A stretch of DNA of 64,000 nt from CAKZLS01 sp963771545 (GTDB lineage Bacteria > Pseudomonadota > Alphaproteobacteria > Rhodospirillales > Defluviicoccaceae), in the NCBI GenBank assembly GCA_963771545.1, contig CAVYTX010000002.1, positions 2,604,001-2,668,000 on the forward strand, read 5' to 3'. The notes beneath the pieces were generated by a model. It was given only the letters and a program-made list of their open reading frames with translations. It was not told the origin of the DNA and did not search any database. Shown here one piece after another: positions 24,084 through 34,658 of this stretch; the stretch's first letter is position 1, and each line of letters starts with the position of its first letter. A program made the position numbers and the translations under genes.

Positions 24084-25520
24084 ATGGCATCGAAACCCAC
24101 AGCCACACACAAGGTGACCGCAGAATCCTGTGAAGGCCCTAACCCCCGTATGCGATATGTAAATGTATGTGGACGAAAAAAAGACGGTACTGACGGAAGT
24201 GTTCGGCTTTCACGTTTGGTTATGGGGACTGATCATTTAGGTAATCAGTGGGCTCAGCAAGACTTTCCAAAAAAAAAAGCATTTCTAGGTATAGATTGCG
24301 AAAAAATCGATAAGGAACGATTAAAAGATCACGCCCACAGCATGTTTCGCAGTGCCGCTGCAGCTGGAATAAACATTTTTGATACATCACCTATTTATGT
24401 GGAAGATATCGAATTTACCTTAGGATCCTGGATTCGCAGCCAAGAGAATCCAGATTTATTTGTCTTAAGTAAGGGCGGCTTTCCTTTCGATGACGGCCCG
24501 GGTACATATAGGAGTTGTTTTAGGGTAAAGATCAATGGAAACTCTCGGATTGGCACGCACGAAGAAATAGTCGCTAACCTAAAAGAGGAAATGCATGGTA
24601 CTGAGGAAAAGAAGGGTACTCTCGACCACTTGAGTGGCGCAATGTTGCTTTTCTGGATCATGCATCGCGATGATATTCGTTACCTTGACTTCAAACCGGT
24701 TGCTGATGTTGATCAAAGTGGGGTAATTGACGAAAAAGACAAAAAAATAGCTGCGCTGACAATTTTGGAAGCTATTTCTGATGACCGGTTAAGAAACTAT
24801 TATGAATGGACCGGCGTTTCTAACTGGTCTAGCGAACGGATTGAAGAGATTTTACTGGCTGCAGCCTCACGCCCGGATTTGGCTCAACCTATGATTAACA
24901 GTCCGTATTTTTCTCTTTTCGAAATGGATGACAAAAATTATACTATACATTCTGGCGGCGTTCAAGTAACGCATGCCGAAATGATGGATGAGAACTTTCA
25001 AAAAGGTATCATAATTATACCGTACTCGCCCCTGGGGGGATTTCCTATTTTTGATAGCTTGGAACGTGACAAGGGAGAAGAAGAAATTACTGAGGCTAAA
25101 GTGTGGGAGAGAGCGGCCGAAGTCGCAGCTAAACTTGACAAAGCAGGCGTTGACGAAGCAGGGGATCGCTACTGGGGAAATGTTTGGGAAGCTATTTTTA
25201 CTAAGGTTAACCATGAACGTTTTAGGCGGGTCTACGAGGCTAGTACATATTTTTTGGTCAACGGTAACGATTTTACTGTCGACCAATGGGTGAATGCCTG
25301 GGTCTTGGCTCACCCAAGAACAGATTTATTGGCAATTGGACCCTTAGACAAGGAGGAGCTAAATAGAACGGTGGATTGTTTTGAACTCGCTGATGTCCTA
25401 AAACACCGGCCTGATATTCTTCACTGGATTTGTCTGGGCACAACCGATTTAGATGGCGTTAATAAGTTAGCGACCTGCAGAGAGCTAGAGACCTGCAGAG
25501 AGCTAGCGGATCGATTCTAG
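24084..25520 (+). CDS. Divergent aldo/keto reductase with an EF-hand-like insertion, horizontally acquired
   Basis: 478 residues, longer than a usual aldo/keto reductase (about 280-350). The catalytic tetrad can be placed: Asp100 and Tyr105 (IFDTSPIY), Lys130 (VLSKGG) and His194 (WIMHRDD). Further fold marks are LSRLVMGTDHLG, WTGVSNWSSERIEEIL, IPYSPLGGFPI and AWVLAHPRTDLLAIGPLD. Between His194 and the next strand lies DVDQSGVIDEKD (208-219), a full match to the EF-hand calcium loop or dockerin pattern. The N-terminus has no signal peptide. The gene is much more AT-rich than the genome and lies between IS5 and IS630 remnants, so it was probably acquired. The substrate is unknown. Confidence 0.8.
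   Translation: MASKPTATHKVTAESCEGPNPRMRYVNVCGRKKDGTDGSVRLSRLVMGTDHLGNQWAQQDFPKKKAFLGIDCEKIDKERLKDHAHSMFRSAAAAGINIFDTSPIYVEDIEFTLGSWIRSQENPDLFVLSKGGFPFDDGPGTYRSCFRVKINGNSRIGTHEEIVANLKEEMHGTEEKKGTLDHLSGAMLLFWIMHRDDIRYLDFKPVADVDQSGVIDEKDKKIAALTILEAISDDRLRNYYEWTGVSNWSSERIEEILLAAASRPDLAQPMINSPYFSLFEMDDKNYTIHSGGVQVTHAEMMDENFQKGIIIIPYSPLGGFPIFDSLERDKGEEEITEAKVWERAAEVAAKLDKAGVDEAGDRYWGNVWEAIFTKVNHERFRRVYEASTYFLVNGNDFTVDQWVNAWVLAHPRTDLLAIGPLDKEELNRTVDCFELADVLKHRPDILHWICLGTTDLDGVNKLATCRELETCRELADRF
25472..25506 (+). repeat. 18-bp tandem duplication at the 3' end of the reductase gene
   Basis: The unit GACCTGCAGAGAGCTAG starts at 25472 and again at 25490 (period 18), producing the protein ending TCRELETCRELADRF. 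In-frame slippage or an insertion junction could have made it. It lies directly before the IS630 remnant. Confidence 0.8.
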
Positions 25521-25650
25521 CGCTTGGTGCCCTTTTTTTGACGGCGGCGATGATTTTGTCAGGTTCGGCGGTCCAGACGAAGGGCTTTGGAGTGTGGTTG
25601 GTTTCGGCGACGATGCGGTTGATGGTGGCCTGCAGATCGATGATGGTTCC
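25521..25650 (-). pseudogene. C-terminal remnant of an IS630-family transposase
   Basis: On the minus strand the sequence reads DLQATINRIVAETNHTPKPF and then VWTAEPDKIIAAVKKR, the usual end of IS630-type transposases. No upstream catalytic part is left. It begins almost at the stop codon of the aldo/keto reductase gene and marks the right border of the acquired segment. Confidence 0.75.
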
Positions 25651-26244
25651 GATAGCGGTAGGGACGCGGGTTACCCCGCGCCCCCCGCACAGATCCCGGC
25701 GTGCGCTGCTAACGCACCGGGCTTATATGAGGCTTTCGGCTGACAAGATGGTTTTTGGACGGGTATTTTTCGGCACCTCTTCGGCAGTCTGACGCTGTTT
25801 GTTGGTTTTCTATGGAAATCCCACGACGGGCGCCCGGCAGTCAATGGGTTCAGAATCAGTTGATCCGCTTTGTAACTAAAGGGCGCCTCGAAAAATCGCG
25901 GTGTTCCGTGCTTGATCGGGTAGAATCAGGGAACGAGAGGTGGTGATCGGGGAAGTAGAACACCCCTCCCCCTACCGCTCGCGGCTGGCGCGGATCGCCG
26001 TGGTCATCCAAGGATACGCACGGCCCCATCGGCGGTTCCTGGATCGCTTCGCCACGCCCGCGATTGTCCGTTAACGATAGCGTATATCTTGACGGTCCTG
26101 GCATAGTCGGGATGCCGGGCGTTGGATGACCGTCGCTCGCCGCGATGCGTCGGCGGCGCCCGAATACTTCATTCAGCGCAATGAGTTGAATTGCTCTCCC
26201 TGCCTCCCCCTCTATAACAACAGACGCAGATGTGGAGATGGCGG
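25651..26244. other. Intergenic region with hairpins and repeat copy C
   Basis: CGCGGG (25665-25670) and CCCGCG (25675-25680) form a tight hairpin, followed by a C-rich run and a second small hairpin around GTGCG...CGCAC. No gene is supported. The remainder up to the oxoprolinase gene has only short frames, and no promoter is clear. Confidence 0.4.
25842..25872 (+). repeat. RAYT/REP-like terminus, copy C
   Basis: CAATGGGTTCAGAATCAGTT followed by GATCCGCTTTG, closely matching copy B at 23601. It is the right-hand member of the pair around the reductase block. Confidence 0.65.
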
Positions 26245-29868
<3,624 letters not shown>

Positions 29869-30188
29869 GATCTCCGAAACCCCGCGCATGCCCCCAACTG
29901 GGGCGAAATCTGTGGCGGTGGGGCCACATCGATGCAGCAAATCGGCCCGCCGGTTTCGGGTCTGTTGGGAGGATAAGCGAGCCCCCACGTTAGCAAAAAA
30001 GAGCCCCAAACGGGCCGCTTTCAAGACATTGGTGTTTTGAAAAGCCATCGTCCAAGCCTTATAATCAAAAGCAAGGCAACAAATTCCGCCGTGTATTCTC
30101 CCCTGCTACTACTTTGACGGGGCGTTTTCATTTCGATACAGTCCGCCAATGATGGGCGGAATTGGAACGATCACCGAAGGGGGAAACG
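29869..30188. other. Intergenic region before the TolC-like gene
   Basis: No gene seen. A stretch of six A followed by GAGCCCC (29995-30007) and a short AT-rich segment (30050-30080) could hold an unresolved terminator and a promoter. Nothing more can be supported. Confidence 0.35.
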
Positions 30189-31502
30189 TTGACGGTTCTT
30201 GGTCGGATGGGCGCATGCATTGCCTTTGCCGTATGCCTGTCTGGCGCCCAGGCTTCTCACGCCCATCCGCTCGAACAGGAACTCAAGGGGCTACTGAAAG
30301 ACAACCCCGAAATCCTCGCCCGGCAGAAGGAAGTGGAGTCGGCGCGCAAGGGCGTGGACGTGGCCCTTGGCGGCTTTCTGCCAAGACTGGACGCCAACGG
30401 CGAGATCGGCCCTGAATACATCAATAGTCCCATCACGGAGCAAGGCGGCGGAGAGGATTGGACCGAAACCCGCCAAATCGCCGGGGTCAAGCTGACCCAG
30501 AACGTCTTTGACGGCTTCAATACGCCGGCGGAAGTGAAGACGGCGCGCCTCAATCTCGAAGTGGCCGAGTTCACGTTCATCGGCACCCGCCAAAATACCC
30601 TGTTCGAAGGTATAAGGGCATATGTGGAGGTTCTACGCCAAGTGCGGCTGATCGAACTGTCCCGCCTCACGGAAGAGACCATCAAGGTCCAGCTCAATCT
30701 GGAGGACGAGCGCGTCAAGCGCGGAGCCGGGATCGCCGTCGATGTGTTGCAGGCCAAGTCGAGGCTGCAGGTCGCCAAGGAACGCCGGGTCGCCTTCGAA
30801 GGCGCGCTGGAGGACGCCATCAGCCGCTACATCCAGCTTTTCAACCATGCGCCCGACCTCGCCAACCTGGTGGATCCGGTTCCACCCACCGATCTCCTGC
30901 CCCACGACTTGAAGCAGGCCGTCAAGATCGCCGAGGAAGAAAATCCGGCGGTCAACAGCGGCCTCGCCACCGTCGCCGTCGCCTCGGAGCGCCGGCGCCT
31001 GGCGCGGTCCGGTTTCTACCCATCGGTGGATGTGGTCGCGGAAGCCAACGTCGAGAAGGACTTCGATCTGGTCAGGGGAACGCGGCATGCATACTCGGTC
31101 GTGCTGCAGGCCACCTGGAACCTGTTCAACGGCTTCGCCACCAAGTCCGGCGTCGCCCAAGCCGCCTTTGATTACCGGGCCAGCCTCGACAACCTCGAGA
31201 CCGCGACCCGCAAGGTGGTGGAAGGCACCCGGATGGCGTGGCACGAACTGATGACCGCGCGCAAACGGGTCGAACTTCTGGAAAACGGCGTCAACATCGC
31301 GTCCGAGGTCTTCGTCGCCCGCCGCAAGCTGCGCCAAGCGGGCAAGGAGACCGTCATCAACGTTCTTGATGCCGAAAACGAGGTCAACAACGCCCGCATC
31401 AATCTCACCGATGCGTCGTTCGACACCAGCGTCGCCGTTTACCGGGTCCTGCAGGGTATGGGGCGCCTCGATGCGGGCCACCTCGGGCTCAACATGGATT
31501 GA
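30189..31502 (+). CDS. TolC family outer membrane efflux/secretion protein
   Basis: 437 residues from TTG 30189 (site AGGGGGAAA just upstream); a longer frame from 30162 is less likely. A signal peptide (IAFAVCLSGAQASHA) is followed by two repeats of the outer-membrane efflux fold: long helices (ILARQKEVESARKGVDVALG; GLATVAVASERRRLARSGFY) and strand regions (FLPRLDANGEIGPEY; YPSVDVVAEANVEKDFD). The ending VLDAENEVNNARINLTDA is typical of TolC-like secretion pores. It would form the outer-membrane duct for a type I secretion or RND system. No inner-membrane partner is adjacent. Confidence 0.9.
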   Translation: MTVLGRMGACIAFAVCLSGAQASHAHPLEQELKGLLKDNPEILARQKEVESARKGVDVALGGFLPRLDANGEIGPEYINSPITEQGGGEDWTETRQIAGVKLTQNVFDGFNTPAEVKTARLNLEVAEFTFIGTRQNTLFEGIRAYVEVLRQVRLIELSRLTEETIKVQLNLEDERVKRGAGIAVDVLQAKSRLQVAKERRVAFEGALEDAISRYIQLFNHAPDLANLVDPVPPTDLLPHDLKQAVKIAEEENPAVNSGLATVAVASERRRLARSGFYPSVDVVAEANVEKDFDLVRGTRHAYSVVLQATWNLFNGFATKSGVAQAAFDYRASLDNLETATRKVVEGTRMAWHELMTARKRVELLENGVNIASEVFVARRKLRQAGKETVINVLDAENEVNNARINLTDASFDTSVAVYRVLQGMGRLDAGHLGLNMD

Positions 31503-31517
31503 CCCCGCCTCGCCTCG

Positions 31518-31934
31518 TCAAGGTTTGGGTTTCGTTTTGGTCTCGGGGTCGAGTTTCAAGGATACGGAGTTGATGCAATATCGCTGACCGGTGGGTTGCG
31601 GCCCGTCGGGGAACACGTGCCCCAGGTGCGCGCCGCAACGGCTGCAATGCACCTCGACGCGAACCATTCCAAACCCGTGGTCCGTTTCCGTATCGACGTT
31701 CTCCAAGTCGATGGGCTGAAAGAAGCTCGGCCAGCCGCTCCCGGAATCGAACTTGGTTTGCGACGAAAACAACTCCTGTCCGCAACATCGGCAGGTATAA
31801 ACGCCGGGGGTCTTGGTCTTCCAGTATTCGCCGGTGAACGCACGCTCGGTGCCCTTGCCGCGGCAAACGGCGTACTCCTCGGGGGTCAGCTCAGAGAGCC
31901 ACTCGTCTTCCGATTTGATGACCTTGTCGGCCAC
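31518..31934 (-). CDS. msrB: Peptide-methionine (R)-S-oxide reductase
   Basis: 138 residues from GTG 31934 (homologues begin MADKVIKS). Zinc ligands are in YTCRCCGQELF and HCSRCGAHLGH; the catalytic Cys is in GQRYCINSVSL; SGSGWPSFFQP and ERAFTGEYW are also conserved. It reduces the R form of methionine sulfoxide in oxidised proteins. It lies 4 bases behind rpoZ and is probably co-transcribed with it. The much longer open frame to 32171 is the rpoZ shadow. Confidence 0.93.
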   Translation of the reverse strand: MADKVIKSEDEWLSELTPEEYAVCRGKGTERAFTGEYWKTKTPGVYTCRCCGQELFSSQTKFDSGSGWPSFFQPIDLENVDTETDHGFGMVRVEVHCSRCGAHLGHVFPDGPQPTGQRYCINSVSLKLDPETKTKPKP

Positions 31935-31938
31935 GCCA

Positions 31939-32361
31939 TTACTCGCTCGAGTTTTCGGACAACTTCCGAACCAAGTCCTCCAAGGCATCGGCGTTCTGGC
32001 CCTCGTCCTCCGCCGTGATGGACTGGTCCGCGTACAAGCCGCTGACGGCTTCCGTGGGATCGTCCGAACCGGCAAGGGTTGCTTCTTCCATGAGGGCGGC
32101 CTCGAGTTCGTCCTCGTCCGGCAAGGTTTCCTCCGGGAACACGCGTTGGAGACTGCGCACCACCGCTTCACGCAGAACGTCGGGTTCCACGGTCCCCGCG
32201 CCGATCTCCCTCAGCGAGACCACCGTCGATTTTTCGTCCTCGGGATCGACCGTTGGCTGAGATCCAGCTCCCAACTCTCGAGCGCGTTTCGCGGCGATGA
32301 GAACCAATTCAAATGCGTTCGGTACGGCCTCAATGCAATCTTCTACGGTAACGCGAGCCAT
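31939..32361 (-). CDS. rpoZ: RNA polymerase omega subunit
   Basis: 140 residues. It starts MARVTVEDCIEAVPNAFELV, the alphaproteobacterial omega signature, with VSLREIGAGTV as the second conserved block. The rest is the long acidic C-terminal tail seen in this class. Site AAGGAGA lies 6-8 bases before the ATG. Omega supports assembly of RNA polymerase. In many alphaproteobacteria rpoZ stands beside relA/spoT-type genes; here msrB follows instead. Confidence 0.93.
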   Translation of the reverse strand: MARVTVEDCIEAVPNAFELVLIAAKRARELGAGSQPTVDPEDEKSTVVSLREIGAGTVEPDVLREAVVRSLQRVFPEETLPDEDELEAALMEEATLAGSDDPTEAVSGLYADQSITAEDEGQNADALEDLVRKLSENSSE

Positions 32362-32485
32362 ACTCTTCTCCTTACATTTCGATGCGTTCGAAATACCCGA
32401 CGGCGATCCAAAAGGCAATCACCCTTGGAAACCATGTCGGTCACGCTGAGACGAGTTCGCGGCGGTCGATGCCGCCAAAACGGCT

Positions 32486-32516
32486 GGGAGCACCGATCCC
32501 CGGGTTCGGTGCTCCC
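32486..32516 (-). terminator. Hairpin between hsp20 and rpoZ
   Basis: GGGAGCACCGA (32486-32496) and TCGGTGCTCCC (32506-32516) form an 11-bp perfect stem. On the minus strand AGCCGTTTT follows, so the T-run is short and not immediate. It is likely to end the Hsp20 transcript. Confidence 0.55.
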
Positions 32517-32533
32517 TTGTCGGTTAGCGATGA

Positions 32534-33019
32534 TCAGGCCGCTTCTTCGGTCTGGACGATCAGCTTGGCTTTCTCGGCCTCCACGGCGGCCGGCGCGCTC
32601 GCGGAAATCTCGATCCGGCGCGGCTTCATCGCCTCCGGCACCTCGCGCACCAGGTCGACGGTCAAAAGGCCGTTCTGCAAATGTGCTTCCGCCACCTCGA
32701 CATGATCGGCGAGGCGGAACTGGCGTTTGAAGGAGCGCCCGGCAATGCCGCGATAGAGATAGTTCGCCGGATCGGCCGCGTTCTGCTTTCGGCCCTCGAT
32801 GGTCAGGGTATTCTGATGAATTTCGATGGAGAGCTCGTCATCGCCGAAGCCCGCGATCGCAAGGGTGATCCGGTACTTGTCCTCGCCGGTTTTCTCGATG
32901 TTGTAGGGCGGATAGCCATTGTCGGCCTCGGCCCACCGGTTGGACTCTTCGAGGGCGTTCATGAGCCGGTCGAAACCGACAGTGGAACGGAACAGGGGAG
33001 CAAAATCGAACGTCGTCAT
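32534..33019 (-). CDS. Small heat shock protein (Hsp20/IbpA family)
   Basis: 161 residues. The N-terminus MTTFDFAPLFRSTVGFDRL is typical of alphaproteobacterial IbpA-like chaperones. The alpha-crystallin domain runs from YPPYNIEKTGEDKYRITLAI to the GLLTVDLVREVPE motif, with YLYRGIAGRSFKRQF in between. It holds unfolded proteins for refolding. GGAGGATG precedes the ATG at 33019. A second Hsp20 (60093-60566) with the same core is present. Confidence 0.93.
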   Translation of the reverse strand: MTTFDFAPLFRSTVGFDRLMNALEESNRWAEADNGYPPYNIEKTGEDKYRITLAIAGFGDDELSIEIHQNTLTIEGRKQNAADPANYLYRGIAGRSFKRQFRLADHVEVAEAHLQNGLLTVDLVREVPEAMKPRRIEISASAPAAVEAEKAKLIVQTEEAA

Positions 33020-33122
33020 CACTTCACATCCTCCAATTACAAGCAATGTGTTTGACCGCGGGAAGCCACGAGATGTCGGATTCCTTGGCGATACCGGACC
33101 CGAAGCGGCGTCCGGCACGCGT

Positions 33123-33153
33123 GAAGTATGATCGGTTTTGCCACCCGTCAAGG
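33123..33153 (-). promoter_or_regulatory. Possible heat-shock-type promoter of hsp20
   Basis: On the minus strand CCTTGACGG is followed after about 16 bases by ATACTT. This resembles the alphaproteobacterial RpoH pattern CTTGAC...CCTATnT at its upstream element, and also a housekeeping promoter. It lies about 100 bases before the hsp20 ATG. Confidence 0.4.
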
Positions 33154-33253
33154 GTGCCCAACGCGGTTTTTTCCATCGGCACGGGACGGAATGGAAGACG
33201 GCGGCTCCGAAGAACCGCCGCCACGCTCCTGTATCCGCCTCGAAGTTGACGCG

Positions 33254-33460
33254 CTATGAGCCTTCGTACCGGAAAGATATGTGCACCCGCGACCGGTACT
33301 CGGTCACTTTGCCGTCCTCGACCTTCATGTCGCACTTCTCGACCTCGGCCACCCTCAGGTCCCGAACATGCTTTGCGGCCTCCTCGACGGCGTTCTTCGC
33401 CGCGTCTTCCCATGAGGTCGGACTGCTACCGACGACGCGAATGATTTTATAGACGCTCAT
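33254..33460 (-). CDS. Dodecin family flavin-binding protein
   Basis: 68 residues from ATG 33460 (TGGAGAA upstream). It starts MSVYKIIRVVGSSPTSWEDA, followed by AAKNAVEEAAKHVRDLRVAE and a closing strand YRSRVHISFRYEG. Dodecins are twelve-subunit shells that store flavin or coenzyme A. The Trp in TSWEDA is the usual flavin-stacking position. Confidence 0.9.
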   Translation of the reverse strand: MSVYKIIRVVGSSPTSWEDAAKNAVEEAAKHVRDLRVAEVEKCDMKVEDGKVTEYRSRVHISFRYEGS

Positions 33461-33754
33461 GACAATTCTCCATTCCAACTCAATTGATGTCCGCCAAAGT
33501 TCCGCTCTCCGTCCTTGGCGTTGATGAGTGGCGCCGGCGCCCAATGTCATCCAGGGCTGCGCCCAATGCGTAACCCCTGGGGCGCGAACTTTAAGTATAG
33601 CTCCCAGCGCGATAACCCTTCAAGAAGTTGCGGGGACAAAACGTTGCCAAAACGTTGTTCTTCAAAAAATACTCCCCATTCGAAACAAAGCGGCGGTCCC
33701 AAACGGCAAGCGGCGCCCCACGGGACGCCGCGCCGGAACACCGATGCGGTGGCG

Positions 33755-34402
33755 CTATTTGCCGGTCAGCGCCGGATTGTTAGTATACGTTCCGACCCAT
33801 TCGCCCATGGCCAGAATGTGTCCCTCCAGCGCTTTCCGAGCCTCCGGTCCGCCGAACCTTCCTTCGAGCCCCAGGGTGGGGACATCCAGTGCAAACACCG
33901 TGAACCAGTAATGGTGGAGAATCTCGTCGTTCCATGGCGGACAGGGTCCATCGTAACCGGCGTAGTCTCCCATCATGTCGGGATCCGTGGCGAACCAGTC
34001 CGTGAAATTGTTGAGCCCGCGAACACCGAATTCGGTTTTTCCCGGCGGCTTGCCACCGGCGGTGACGCGACTGGAGTCCTCGCCGGCCAACAGCTCGGAT
34101 CGATCGGCCGGAATATCCACCAGCACCCAGTGGAAAAAGTCGACCCGCGGCAGGTCCACGGACACCGACATTCCTTCCTTATTGACGTGGTCGGGTCGGG
34201 AGGGCACGTCCGGGTCGTGGCAGATGATCGCGTAGGACCGGGTCGCGGCCGGTCCGCCCGACCAGCGAATCCCCGGGCTGCGGTTGCGGCTCAGGGCGAT
34301 GTAGCCGTCGTCCGGCGCGGCAATTTTGCCAAAGGCGTACTCCTCCGGAATGGGATCGCCGCTCGCCCAGCCCTCAATGGTCACGGTCAGTTTCTCTATC
34401 AT
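33755..34402 (-). CDS. PEBP/YbhB-YbcL family protein
   Basis: 215 residues from Met 34402. Phosphatidylethanolamine-binding-protein fold marks: SPGIRWSGGP, YAIICHDPDVPS (the DPDxP ligand pocket), DFFHWVLVDIPAD and YDGPCPPWND followed by HHYWFTVFALDV. No signal peptide is seen, so it is probably cytoplasmic. Bacterial members have no firmly known role. Confidence 0.88.
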   Translation of the reverse strand: MIEKLTVTIEGWASGDPIPEEYAFGKIAAPDDGYIALSRNRSPGIRWSGGPAATRSYAIICHDPDVPSRPDHVNKEGMSVSVDLPRVDFFHWVLVDIPADRSELLAGEDSSRVTAGGKPPGKTEFGVRGLNNFTDWFATDPDMMGDYAGYDGPCPPWNDEILHHYWFTVFALDVPTLGLEGRFGGPEARKALEGHILAMGEWVGTYTNNPALTGK

Positions 34403-34658
34403 TTTCCCCTCCTTCACGTCCCGAGCTCTGTTAAGCATCATCAAAGGATAGATCGAGGCAAACGTGCTTGGGTCGCGCTTTGTTGATTGCGCGGCGAGGG
34501 TAGCACGTTTTTCACCCGCCGCGACACTGTGTGGGGATTTTCAGACTTAACCGAGACCGGTCGGCTAAAACGACTTGTAAAGCAAGCCTGCCGCCTTCAC
34601 GCTTGTTGTCCCCCGGCAAATCTCAACAAACGGCTTTTTTTAGATTCTCGCCACGATC

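Noticed and set aside
31935..32171. N-terminal extension of MsrB to 32171
   Set aside because: It lies inside rpoZ in another frame and has low-complexity Arg/Ser/Pro content; GTG 31934 matches family starts.
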